This document shows, piece after piece, positions 42,134 through 54,168 of a stretch of 64,000 nt of DNA. The notes under the pieces are model-generated. The model was not told where the DNA came from. It ran no database searches and was given only the letters and a program-made list of their open reading frames with translations. The translations under genes and the position numbers were made by a program. This DNA comes from Pseudeuparius sepicola (taxonomy: Eukaryota > Arthropoda > Insecta > Coleoptera > Anthribidae). The stretch lies in the NCBI GenBank assembly GCA_963920635.1, contig OY987301.1, positions 17,402,501-17,466,500 on the forward strand. The letters run 5' to 3'. The stretch's first letter is position 1; each line of letters starts with the position of its first letter.

Positions 42134-45100
42134 TATAACAATACTATAATAAATGTAAATAAAAAATATTGCAGCTATATTTTTACTTACAATTTACAAT
42201 TTTGAAATATCGAATGGTTTGTAAATAGTTATTGTTTTGTTTTATGAATGGTGGCTACGCCAATGTTGAACAATGTTGTTTCAAGCAAACCTAGTAGGTA
42301 ATTAATTATTTTTGTCAAAATATGATTACCCTTTCATAAACTGGCATCAAAATTTTTTTAGAGTATGCCATGGTCCGATGAAAAAGCAAAAATATTAAAA
42401 TTATCGAAATAATTGTCATTATACTGGTACCGTGAATAAAAAATGTGTACTGCTCGCTTGAATATCTCTCCCTGTTTAGTTGCACCTGACGTTTTTTAAA
42501 TAATATTTTTTGTAGACTTAGCCGGGACAAAAAAAATTTGCGATTTTTTGTGGTTTGGTGTTTCAACCATCAATTTATCTTTAAAATTGCCGAGATAATA
42601 TGGCTGGCAACGTCTTACCTAGAACAAAAGAACGTCCCTTCCGAATAAGCCGAAAGTGATATTTAAGTGTGCGGTGCAAAATTTTTATCCACTTTACCGG
42701 TCTAATGAAAAAATGAAACAAAATCGCCCTCTTAATTTTTCAAAAAAAAACAGGTATTTTGCGATAACTTTTTGTTTGAAATTTAATTGTTTTTTCTTGG
42801 AGGCATTCAATTCCTTGGAAAGAAGCTACACAAGTTTAGTTTTTGAACCACTAATTTATCTTAAAAATAGGAGAGATAATCTCTTAACTGGACTAACTGG
42901 AGCACCCTGTAACACAAAACACAATTTAAACAGAAAAAGCACCGTCTTTTAACTTCATCAATCAATTAAAAACAAAGTTGTATCACATGCTGCAGCAGTT
43001 ATCCAAAATAATTACTTATTATGTAATGCGCGTAGGCTTTTAATATTTTAATCTGCGTATTACTGTAAATTATTCGTGGCAATCATGGAATATGCTCGAA
43101 ATATGATCATATCAAATAATATACCTAGCTATTGCCTATCAGGATCAAAAACAATATTGGCTCTAGCAAAATGCAAAAAAGTTTTACTTTTGATTTAGGT
43201 ACCTACTTACCTAAATATAAATATTTCCGTTCCGAGATTAACAACAATCTGTTCAATTTAATCCAACAAACCACTACAATATTCGGATCTGGATGACTTC
43301 GACTAGTACACTGACGAAACTAAAAATCTCGTGCTTATGGCCGGGTTGAATCGTAGATGAACTGCCGACCGCTTATATACTTGTTGATATTTGTGTCGTT
43401 TCCAAACGCGATAATGCCTTCTCGTTAAGCGATGTTTGCAGAAATGATTCAAAACAATGTTTGGAAAATGATTGTTATGACAGGTCTGAGCGGAAAACAG
43501 CAATTCTCTGGGCAATCTGCACGTTAACGAGAGAGTGTATTCAAGCTATCCCTCCTGCCCTTACCGATCATTTTTATTTAAATACAAATGTTGATAGGAT
43601 TTGTCAAGAACTGCCTTTTGATTTTTATATCATGTAGATCCATTCTTTTTGAAATGTATCTATAATTTTGCCGCTTATTATCTCTGCGAAAAATATCCGT
43701 ACATTTCAGATACAAAATCCAGTGACTACCGTGATGGCATGAACTAACCCCCAACCGTTGAATGAGGAATAATCACTCAACGCACCAACCCCTCTACGCC
43801 TTCGTAAGTGCGGATGCAACTTCTTCCTATGTAGGTATACGATCTACATAAATCGGTAACCTACCTATTTTATTACTCTATTCAATCATGTAAATCGGTT
43901 GCAACATTTGAATCACTCATGAAAATGTTAAATGGAGCTGTTAATTTCGGGAAGCTTTTAAACTTAACTCCAGATTAAGTTGTGATCCATAACGGGTTTA
44001 TGGTGATTAATAGATTAATATTCGTCGGACGTTTTACCACCAGCTAAATCTAATTAGCGGCTCGATGGTCCGATTAATATGTAATTTAAAAATGTACGTT
44101 TTACCGCCCAGTTAAAGCCCGACCCTCGACATTTAATTAAAGCTTTATTAACACTTCGCTCTATTTTAACCCGCAAATTAATGGAGAATTCGACTTAGGG
44201 AAAATAATTCTGCCAACAATTAAGTTGCGTGCAAATAAAGTTCTGGTGCGTCCTTAACCGACCTCAGAAGAGGAGGTTGTTAATTTTACGTCGGTTTGTC
44301 ACAACGGAATCTAAATTTTGTATTACTTAAAACTCATTCTGCGGCAATTTTGGCAATTTTGGCAAAATATCGGACAAATGCGTTAATATATGTAATATTT
44401 TTGAATAATGAAGAGGTGAAAAAATCTGACTACACCTGTGGATTCTGCATTAAAAGGACGTATACAAGTTTTTACAGCTTGGAGATATATCTTCCATATA
44501 AATATATTATTATTCAATAAAAATATTAATCTTTTGATCTACTATGTAGAAATTTGGGGAAATTGTCCCCAACTTTTTAATACGTAGCGGAGAATTCCCC
44601 AGTTACAAAATACTTATAATAACAAATTGGTTATTCTTCTTTTATGTCACAAACAAATTAGCTATAAAATCTTGCATATTGTGCATGTATAGTCCAAAAT
44701 CCAACAAAAAGGACTTGTTATTTAAATTTAAAATCTTAAGTCAAAGCGCATGTATTCAGAGAATCATAAATAAAAATATTTGTTGATGTTATATTAATCG
44801 TTCCGATAATATAACTTTATCACAAGTTAAATACGTGCCCAGATACCAGATAGTTAATTTATTTAGATGACAAACTTTCTACAGCGAAATTTTAATCGAA
44901 TTATAACTTTTTGTTTCAGATGCAGACATTTTCCACGTGGGGGAGTGGAAAATTCGTGATGGAGATTCTACATCGGAACATCTGAAATAGGTATATTTCG
45001 CATCCCAAGTTTCTAATTAGCATGCATATATTTTAAACTTTCGTCACTGAATTCACTTTTCGAAACTAACTACTTCATGGAGTAATAAAATGGATGTGAA

Positions 45101-45253
45101 ATGTCCCAGAAGAAGGGAAAGAAAAATATTGATATAAGTTTACCTTTTAAACTTCGAGAGACGAAAAAGGGGCTCAAAATAAAAAATAAATAGACCGGCA
45201 CATTTTTTTAAAATCTTCAATATCCACTACATTTTGTAATTCGATACCCCCTA
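42134..45253. other. Long intergenic region upstream of the receptor genes
   Basis: Near 42545-42600 and 42840-42900 there is a diverged direct repeat (AACCA…AATTTATCTT…GAGATAAT). The 42900 end reads GGAGCACCCTGTAACA, like a MITE terminus, but its partner was not found. No gene is recognised. The 43300-43560 and 43730-44280 stretches are GC-richer and could hold 5' UTR exons or regulatory DNA of the receptor genes on either side, which the sequence alone does not show. Confidence 0.4.
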
Positions 45254-45255
45254 TA

Positions 45256-45750
45256 CAGGTTGTCCCAAATTAGCCTGCCATAATTTACCAGCGCGTTCTG
45301 CGACCCAAAAAAATGAAAAAAAGTTCCTGTAAACATAGCCTCAAAAATGCCCCCCGAGGTGATAGACTATAGCCACAGCTTAATAATGAAATGGAGACTT
45401 TGGCAAACAGTTTCTTCTAAATATTTCCAGAACGAGCAAAAATAAAGTTCTGAAATTGTAAATACCCCAATTTTGTATGTGCTTTTTCACGATTTTCCAG
45501 GTAGGTACGTATATCACATACCAAATTTCAGAATTTTATCTTTGCTCGGTCGGGAAATATTTAGAAAAAACCTTTTGCGAAACTGTCAATTTCGGGGACT
45601 ATAGCCCCCGTAGGGGGCATTTTTGAAGCCATGTTTATAGGACCTTCTTTCATTTTCTTGGATCACAGAACGCGTTGGTAAATTATGGCTTACTTTTCCG
45701 AGAAATGTGAGATAAAATCTCTCTCCGACACACAACCCGGGGACACACTG
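45256..45750. mobile_element. MITE-like inverted-repeat element
   Basis: The inner arms mirror each other: CATAATTTACCAGCGCGTTC against GAACGCGTTGGTAAATTATG, and TGCCCCCCGAGG against a matching GGGGGCA block. The outer ends differ: CAGGTTGTCCC on the left, and GGGGACACACTG on the right with a TA. The right end resembles the 11637/39160 family, so the element may be a recombinant or have a decayed left end. Confidence 0.6.
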
Positions 45751-45767
45751 TAGACCTGTAGATAGGT

Positions 45768-47877
45768 TTTTACGTAACCAGTTAGGAAAAGTGTGATTTT
45801 ACATAACGAGTGGAATATTTGAAGAACGAGCGAAGCGACTTCCCACAACATCACTCGAGTTAGTACAAAACAACGTAGTATTAGTTACGTAAAGTACCAT
45901 TTTACTTAATTTCTTTCTTTTTTTTTCGAAAAATTGCATTTTTTCTCAAATTTTGTATAAAGTTGTATAGAAAAGCTATAAAAAAAAATTTTGTTTTTTC
46001 TAAACAAATTTATTTCATTAAAATGGATTTTAGTAAACCTAGATAAATCACTTATTTTACAACGTTTTAACCCCATTATCCGCTTGTAGATGGCCCTCTT
46101 CCGTCTTAGTTTTTCCGTGTTAGCTTTAGTCGCCGTTGGAATAAAGACGTAGGTAAAAAAATATGTTTGAAAAAGTATTATCCCATGTTTTTATGCTATC
46201 TTTTGTAATGAATGTAATCCTGGGTTTTCTTACTTCTCTAAATAAATAAAAAATATGTATAGGGTGTTTCTAAATTAATTTTTCTAAAAAGTTATTTTAA
46301 ACAAAAAGTTTCCTATAAACATATGTCCAAAAATGCATAATAAAAAAGGTACAGTTTGCGAATCATATTTTTCGCAATAACTTCTACGGAAGTTATGCAG
46401 ATTAGCGCAATAATGGGTTTTACACCTACTCATAACTTTTGTGAGGTTACCTTTTTGGTGTTGCAGGTTCATTATTTTAGTGCATCTTTTCATTTTGCAA
46501 CAAAAGGATAGGGGAGAGTCGGGTAATTGTGCGTTACTTAAGCTAAAATTGCCATATCCCGCAAAATGAAAATAATGTGATATCTAGGTACATTTCTCAC
46601 AAAGATATAGACCGGGAGATAGTGACAGATTTTTGGAAGTGATTTTGGTCAGTATGCCATTCAAAGGGCATTATGTTGCGTATATTCTCACAACAAGGTA
46701 TAAACCAGAGAGTCATCCAATATGCGTTGTGATATGATTTTAGTCAGGCTGCCATTATAATGAAGTTCAAAATAGAAAATTTCTCGGAAAACTATAGGCA
46801 TACGGCTACCGTTAGCATGGGCCAAAAGGGCTATTATTGTCACGCGAACTTGTATTTTAATAGTTAATTTTCCACGTTTCTGAACAGGCTGCCAATGATA
46901 AGTATGTAAGTTCTTCTCATAAAACTGCTGAAGAAACGATGGCATACCGTTTGCGCATCTCCAAGTAGGTACCTATACTTTACATTGAGTAAATGGTTTA
47001 AATGATTAAAAACATTCAATGTAAAGTGTACTTGGAGATGCGCAAACGGTATGCCATCCTTTTTTCAGCAGTTTCATAACAAGAACTTGCATACCTACTT
47101 CTCATTGGCAGCCTGCTCAGAAACCTGGAAAAATTAATTGTTAAAATACAAGTACACGTGGCAGTAATAACCCTTTGGGACCACGCTATGGTTTTCCGAG
47201 GAATTTTCTATTTTGAACTTCATTATAAAACACATGGCAGCCTGACTAAAATCATATGAAGGAGCATATTTGTCGAATAAACGAAAACTCAATTTTTCAT
47301 ATGAAGAACTCAGGATGACTCCCTGATTGATACCTTATTATTCGGAGAATATACACAATACACAACATAATGCCCTTGGAAAGGCATACTGAGTAATATC
47401 ACGTATAAAAAGCCGTCACTATCTCCAGGTCTAATACTTTAATGTCTTGGCTACAACACCAAACAGTTTTTAATAAAAATCTAGAACATGGCCGTGATAC
47501 ACAAAATACACAATATCAAATTTTACAAATAAATAAGATCACGCGATCACATTTTTCGAAATTTTGAAAATTTCTGCAATTTTGTTTTCAAACAGTATCA
47601 AATTTTACAAATAAATAAAATCACGCGATTGCTTTTAAGCAACTTCATTTGATATCATTTTTGAAGCAAATACAATTGGCTAGGCAAAATTTTCTTCCCT
47701 CAATATCCTTCAATAGGAATCGTATCTATATTACACCAATCTTATTCCACACACGAGCTGAAAATACAGACACCAAACTTGGTAATTCCAGCTCTGTACA
47801 TGATGCGGGTTTTATTTGTCACACTGTATACTGTAACTTTACGACTTTCCGTAACTAGTTACGTAAAATAGGATGTT
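45768..47877. mobile_element. Possible 2.1-kb element around a large foldback
   Basis: TTTTTACGTAACCAGTTAGG near 45768 is a diverged mirror of TAACTAGTTACGTAAAATAG ending near 47877. The sequence between contains the foldback at 46603-47438. The ends are short and imperfect, and no target duplication was confirmed. Confidence 0.3.
46603..47438. repeat. Near-perfect foldback, about 400-bp arms with a short loop
   Basis: The arms start near GACCGGGAGATAGTGAC on the left and end near GTCACTATCTCCAGGTC on the right. Around the centre, CTTGGAGATGCGCAAACGGT on the right mirrors ACCGTTTGCGCATCTCCAAG on the left, separated by a loop of roughly 60 nt. A transcript from either strand would make a long hairpin RNA. 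Confidence 0.85.
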
Positions 47878-48014
47878 TCAACACTTGGTTCGGTTTTGAA
47901 AGATGTCACTTTATAATAACGAGGAAAATACATTTAATACCTTTCTATACACAAATACAAATAACCTTCTGTACCACAGGTGCCCAACTCCAGCCAAGTG
48001 CACCATCATCCACC
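47439..48014 (+). other. Upstream region and inferred 5' UTR exon boundary of the allatostatin-C receptor gene
   Basis: A splice acceptor CTGTACCACAG ends at 47979, so the first coding exon begins at 47980 with a 35-nt leader. The upstream 5' UTR exon(s) and promoter were not located. The start context CCACCATGAAC is a good Kozak match. Confidence 0.55.
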
Positions 48015-51000
48015 ATGAACACTACCCTGGATCCGGTCAACCTCGCTGAAAACTACACCAACTCGACAGACCAACTAGATCAACCAGAGAGGGGCAACCT
48101 GCCGTTCAGCGTGCAGATAATCCAAATGATCCTCTTCTCCATAGTGTGCGTAACCGGCCTGGTCGGCAACACCCTAGTGATCTACGTGGTGATACGATTC
48201 TCCAAAATGCAGACAGTCACTAACATGTATATAGTGAATCTAGCGATCGCCGACGAGTTTTTTATCATCGGCATACCGTTCTTGATAGTGACTATGATTT
48301 GCAATCATTGGATCTTTGGATTTTGGATGTGCAAGGCGTATATGATTACTACGAGTATTAATCAGTTCACCAGTTCGATTTTCTTGTGTATCATGAGCGC
48401 CGATAGATACATTGCCGTTTGCCATCCTATATCTTCGCCTAGATGGAGGACGCCGTTCATTTCAAAGGTTGTCTCGCTGCTGGCTTGGTGCGGCAGCATC
48501 TTACTGATCATCCCGATAATCGAACATGCCAGAGAAATCCAAACCGGCGATAACGGCGAGAAGAGTTGCATCATCGAGTGGGGCAGTGTGCCACTGAACG
48601 CCACAAATAATGACACGAGCGAGGACGCGAACCTCTACCCAGCCACGGTGTTCACTTTGTACACGTTCATCTTGAGCTTCGCGATACCGCTGTGTTGTAT
48701 CTTGTTCTTCTACTGTCAAGTGATAAAGAAGCTAAAAACTGTGGGGCCCAAGAACAAATCCAAAGAGAAGAAGAGGTCGCACAGGAAAGTCACCAATTTG
48801 GTGCTAACCGTGGTGACCGTTTACATTTGTTGTTGGCTGCCCTACTGGATATTGCAGTTGTTCATTTCGCAGTCGTATTCCTCCCATTCCACGTAAGTTC
48901 CATATAATTGTCCCCGGAGAATGTCTGCGAGCTAAAAGTCATTTATTCCTACAATTAGGTTCAATACAACGCTGCATCTGATCGCTTCCATGTTGAGTTA
49001 TTCCAACTCAGCTGTCAACCCAATTCTCTACGCCTTCCTGAGCGACAATTTCAAGAAGAGCTTCATGAAGGCGTGCACCTGCGCAGCTAATCAGGATGTG
49101 AACGCCACGTTGCATCTTGAAAACAGGTAAAAATATCAATACAATTTTCAATTTGTCATATTCAGGATGGTATAATGTATAATTAAAAAAAATAAAAAAT
49201 AAAAATAAATAAAATAAATAAAATAAAAAAAAAATAAAAAAAAATGTCCAATTTGTTTTCCTTGGATTTTCCGCAACTTAAGTTTTTGCGGCTAAAATTT
49301 TTTGAGTACCTACATAAAAGATAAAATTCGCTTTAGAAAATAAAAAGTCCTACCAGAAACAAGGCTTTGTTCACATTAAAAGGGCTAGATTATTTTATTA
49401 GATAGGTACCGAAGCATAAGATTAGCTACTTGCTTTTTCTTGAATAATAACATTGATTAGTATATTGAGAGGTGCATGGTGAGGTGGGTGGTTCGCAGTG
49501 GCGTGCCCATGGGGGGGGTTTCGGGGGTTCAACCCCCCCCCCTAAGCTAGTTAAATTTTCAAACGAAAAGTGAAGAAAAAATGGAAAACAAAAGAAAAAC
49601 CGACCATCGATTTACAAGTTCAACGCTCTGACCAACTGAGCCATCGACGTACTTGGAAATATTAGCTAAAATAGTGTAAGCTAGAATCTCGGTGACGTCA
49701 TGATATTCCAGCTATCGCCACTCGGGAACATTGATAAGATAAGTATATCGTGAATGTCTTATATACAACCATTTGTGAACATTCATAAGATATTTGCTGT
49801 ATGAATATACTATTTAACATGTTCCAGCAATATTCCAAAATTGCACATTCCTAAGGTGAACGTGCCTGTAATGTATTTAAGTTAAATGTTCAATTTGCAA
49901 ATATTTGTAAGAACCACTAAGTTAGGAATATGTTACACAAGATATTGTGGAAATATACATCATTAATTTGGACATTCATCTAAAATATTTGTATCTGCGC
50001 TTAACAAATGACTTGGTTATATTACGCACTTACTGAACATAATATTTCGTAAAATATTTTAACAATGTTTTATAAATATCCGGGAATATTTTTTGCACAT
50101 TAAGAACTTATTTTGTATATTCAAAAAATATTAGATGCTATATGGGATGTCCAAAAAACGAAAACTTGATTTTGAATTGTAGGTTTATTAAAACCAGTTT
50201 TGTTCCTTTTTAAGAATAGTTTTTTTTATTTTTAGTATATTTTTCAACTACCAGTCTTAGATTTTTCTCCCCCCCCCCTCCCATTTTCCCTCCCCTAAAC
50301 CTCCATTCGCTTAACCCCCGAACCCCCCCCCCAGACACAATTTCTAGGCACGCCACTGTTGGTTCGAACCTTTTAAGGGATTTTTTAAATTTATGTTATA
50401 TTTTGACCGGAATATACTTATACGTTTATCTGTGCCTATATACTTACACGCTACATAAGTACCTTGCCTGCCCCAACCACATAAAAATGGGCTGAATTTT
50501 TGGATATCTACGAATATCTTATTAATAGAAAATCGGAAAAATGTTTTTAAAATTATCTAAAAGTTTTTTAGTTATGATATCTGGTGATTGCAGCCTAAAA
50601 GTTGGTTTAGGTTGACACTAATCTAAGAACTCTGCGAACAGGCCTCCTCAAAAATATCTATAGAAATAACAATTTTCATCCTCTCGAACTAAGAAAACCC
50701 CAGAACTCAGAAGCAACCAAATATCTACTTGGGCGGGGAAAGGAATTTATCAATATTTAACATTTATTTGGTATCAGAACGAGCTTTCCTTGGTAATGCT
50801 TACTGATAATTTAAAATTGCGGAATTTCGGGATTTTCAAATTTAATCCAATATGAAATTTCAAAATTCTATCATATTTTCCGGCCAAACCAAAACTTAGC
50901 TTAGGGTTAGGGCAATTATTTTAGTTATCTATTGGAGCCTTGTCTATCCATTTATTGGAGGATAGTAGTAGGTGTGTGCACTAATTTCCATTTGTATCCA

Positions 51001-53896
51001 ATTTATAGATAGATCGTATATATATGGGGTGTCAATTTTAATAAGCGATAGAACTCGTAAAAGTAAAAAGAAACGTTCACATGATGATCCTTGTAGCAAA
51101 TATCTTGATGTTAGAGGTCATAAATTTGAACAATTATGGTCATTTATTTTAATAAAAAGTATAAAAGTATAGGTTTCATTTTTACTTATTATTTAATTTT
51201 ATTAATATAATTACATTTCTTTCTTTAGAGGCGGACGAATAAACAGGCTTCTTTTCTCCAAAAGTAATCAAGTAAACAAAAAATTAAAGAGACAAAAAAC
51301 TGTTTTTTTTATTTTAAAATAATATAAAATTTATAAAAAGCAAATGCTCCAATTTTTTCTTAAAATATCTAGCTAGGATGCTCCAGAGCCGCTCCTGTAC
51401 TAAATAATTTAAAACTAATTACAATATGCCATGCCAAGTTGATCAAAATCGGCCAAGTAGTTTAAGAGTATTGAAAAAAGTTTTTTTAATCATTTTAACA
51501 CCCTGCATCTAGAAAACGAAGCTACAAGTTGATATAAACTTTTTTATTTTTACCAGTTTTATCGCCCATTAGTTTTTTGCGTTTAAAACCTGAAGCACCA
51601 TGTAGACACGTGTATCACTCATAAAACCGCTTTAAATAGAATTAAGGGACACGCGCGCACGTGCGCCCTCTTCCCAATTGAGGGAGCAACGGCAGGCTAA
51701 TGAGACATCGTTCCGCAAATTCGAATAAATATAAGTAAATACTTACTTCTCGTTATTTTTTTCTACACAAAATGTTTGACTTTTTGAGGTTATTTACGGC
51801 CTTTATATGGCGTTCAAACAGAAAGGTATTTCGTAGAATTGGGAGTGGATTAATCCGACCCACTAAGGAGATTCATCCGAAATCATTTCGAATATTCTGA
51901 ACATCACAAATTGACAGATCTACAGAATGATTTTTTTAGGTCTACCACCGCCATTTTCTCGCTTAATTTACGGCCTACAAAAAAGCGTAAGAAACAAAAA
52001 TGTTGCAATTTTCGACAGCTAAGTGGCGCAGCAAAAGAATCGGCATCCATGACCAACTTGTCGCGCAATATTAAAAAAAACTCAAATTGAGCAAAACTAT
52101 TAATAGCCGTGGAATGTTTATTTTAAGAGACAGAGGAAAACTTTAATATTGAAAATTGATGGCACTGAGAAGCTTTATCCATCCACGTAGTCAGATAGTA
52201 TCAGCAAATTACACAGGGTCTTCGGCTCTCTTGAGGCTATGAAATTTTTTTTGTTTATTTCTTATTAATCGATTTTCTCGCTTATTTTAGGCCGCACAGA
52301 AAATACGTAAGAAAACAAAATATGGCAATTTAGGGCGACTTTAAAAAAGGAATGGGCTTCCATGCCCAACTTTTCGCACTGTACTAAAAAACTTAGAATC
52401 GACAAAAATTTTCATGGTCTCAAGAGAGCCGAAGACCCTGTGTAATTTGCTGAAACTATCTCACTACGTGGATAGATAAAGCTTCTCAGTGCCATCAATT
52501 TTCAATATAAAAGTTTTCCTCTGTCTCTTAAAATAAACATTCCACGGCTGTTAATAGTTTTGCTCAATTTGAGGTTTTTTTTAATATTGCGCGACAAGTT
52601 GGCCATGGATGCCGATTTATTTTGCAGCACCACTTAGCTGTTCAAAATTGCAACAATTTTGTTTCTTACACTTTTTTTGTAGGGCGTAAAATAAGCGAGA
52701 AAATGGCAGTAGATATAATTATTTTTGAGAGGACATGATAATTTATACTTCACTCAATGAGTTCTGAGTGTCTGTCTGTCTTTACTGTAAAAAAAGTATA
52801 CATCGCCTGCGGCGCAATTCTTCACAACAAAAAAATAAATTTAATTTTTTTTAATTTGTGACCCTTTCCCTGCCAGAATTGTAACGAAAATTTAATAGGA
52901 AATGTTGAGTTATAAAAATTGCAGGATTTATGTGTATCTTAAATGTTTGCAATAAATATTAAATATAACAAAATTTTAAGGCATTAATGTGATTTTCTTT
53001 TGAAAAGTTCAAGTTTTTATGACTCATGTGGAGTTTAGTTGCCGGGGCCTCTGGTCGAGGCAAATAAACCACACGGGTCATAAAACAACTTCAGTGGCGA
53101 GGTTAATCGGAAAAAAATGTTTTATTAAGAAAAAATAATAAGGGATAAGTATGACGAGGTACGGCGCTTCCCAACAGTAACTCCAAACTGCTGCCTGGTG
53201 TTATCAGCCTCCATGAAAAACAGATTGATATTCAAACCTACTAAAATATTTATACTGCTTTAGGTAACAATTTCACTGTGTGCAATGTGTACGAAAAGTT
53301 AAATGGGCCTTGATGGGCCGGGTTTTGAATATTTGGTCACAACTTTTAGAAATTTTAACAAGTACGCTTATTTTTATTGACATTGAAAATAATTCTTGAC
53401 ATATAGCGAAAGTCATGTGGCCATGTTTCCATTTTCGCATTTTTAAAGCCAGACATTATATTTTAAAATAAATCGTTAATTCAAAATGTTCGCGTTATTA
53501 CGCAAACTTTTCGGACGAGTTTGGATCGCGTCCCCTCTGAAATTACAATCGCCCCCTCCAAACTTCGAACTTGGGCACGGGCCTGCCGGGGCGAATATCC
53601 TCCCTTGATACTGACCTCGTGCCGCCCCTTCTTCCAGCGTGTTCCCGAAGAAGAGCAAGCCGAGCTCGGACCGCGGCGGCGGCTGCGGCCGGCCCGGCCG
53701 CACCACGTCGGTGTGCCCCGGTGGCGACGGCGACGACGACGGCGACCAGGGGCCGCTGGTGAGCCGCGCCGACGCGTCCACCTCGGCCGTCACCATGACC
53801 AGCCGGACCAACGTGACGTCGCTGAGCGGCAGCCGCGACAGCGTCGCCAAGTGCCGGAACGGCGCCGCCATGCTGTCGCCACCGACCTGCCTGTAG
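48015..53896 (+). CDS. AstC-R: Allatostatin-C / somatostatin-type receptor, complete
   Basis: A class A G-protein-coupled receptor for the inhibitory neuropeptide allatostatin C, acting at the plasma membrane and presumed Gi/o-coupled as in its family. Coding exons are 48015-48892, 48959-49126 and 53638-53896. The junctions AC|GTAAGT, AG|GT and AG|GTAAAA with CTTCCAG|C keep the frame, giving 1305 nt and 434 aa. The N-terminus has three or more N-glycosylation sites (NTT, NYT, NST). Canonical marks are all present: TM2 LAIAD, DRY in [15 protein letters not shown] in TM6 (YICCWLPYW) and NPILY in TM7. The third exon encodes the cytoplasmic tail from [11 protein letters not shown] to MLSPPTCL and is strikingly GC-rich. 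The last intron (4.5 kb) holds a hAT element and a foldback. The closest relatives are insect AstC receptors; which of the insect paralogues it represents cannot be told. Confidence 0.93.
49496..50358. mobile_element. hAT-type element in the receptor intron
   Basis: The ends are CAGTGGCGTGCCCATGG and the mirrored …GGCACGCCACTG. They are flanked by GTGGTTCG (49488-49495) and TTGGTTCG (50359-50366), an 8-bp duplication with one mismatch. C- and G-runs lie just inside both ends. No transposase frame remains. A tRNA-like piece lies inside it at about 49590-49645. Confidence 0.82.
49590..49645 (-). repeat. tRNA-derived (SINE-like) fragment
   Basis: The minus strand reads GATGGCTCAGTTGGTCAGAG followed by CGTTGAACTTGTAAATC. 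This is the D-arm with a pol III A-box and an anticodon arm with a TGT-like loop. The T-arm and B-box are missing, so it is a truncated tRNA or SINE head, not a working tRNA gene. Confidence 0.55.
50367..51940. other. Receptor intron, no other gene recognised
   Basis: Intronic AT-rich DNA. The open frame at 50972-51172 shows no family features and no splice link to the receptor gene. Confidence 0.45.
51941..52713. repeat. Foldback with about 380-bp arms in the receptor intron
   Basis: The arms mirror each other from TCTACCACCGCCATTTTCTC on the left to GAGAAAATGGCAGTAGA on the right. The mirrored blocks include CTTCGGCTCTCTTGAG near the centre. Once transcribed as part of the receptor intron it could form a long hairpin. 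No coding content was found. Confidence 0.85.
52714..53637. other. End of the receptor intron
   Basis: AT-rich until about 53520, then GC-rich leading into the final exon. No other gene is seen. Confidence 0.45.
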
Positions 53897-53930
53897 ATTT
53901 GAATTTCGTGCGCGGGGGGGGGGATGTTTA

Positions 53931-54158
53931 TGCCGGACCAACATTAATATAGTGTTGGTCCAGGTTTATGCCGGACCAACATTAACATAGTGTTGGTCCA
54001 GGTTTATGCCGGACCAACATTAATATAGTGTTGGTCCAGGTTTATGCCGGACCAACATTAATATAGTGTTGGTCCAGGTTTATGCCGGACCAACATTAAT
54101 ATAGTGTTGGTCCCGGTTTAAGCCGGACCAAAATTAATATAGTGTTGATCCAGGTTTA
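53931..54158. repeat. 38-bp palindromic minisatellite, six copies, in the inferred 3' UTR
   Basis: Units start at 53931, 53969, 54007, 54045, 54083 and 54121. Each holds a 9-bp inverted repeat, GGACCAACA and TGTTGGTCC, around a 9-nt spacer, so each could fold into its own hairpin. The first four or five units are nearly identical; the last is diverged. The array begins 34 bp after the receptor stop codon. Confidence 0.95.
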
Positions 54159-54168
54159 TGTTTATAGG

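Noticed and set aside
49590..49645. A tRNA gene
   Set aside because: Only the D-arm and anticodon arm are present. The T-arm and B-box are absent and it lies inside a hAT element.
53521..53952. Overlapping long frames on both strands in the GC-rich patch
   Set aside because: GC-rich DNA has few stops. Only the frame that joins in phase to the AstC receptor exon and ends PPTCL is supported.
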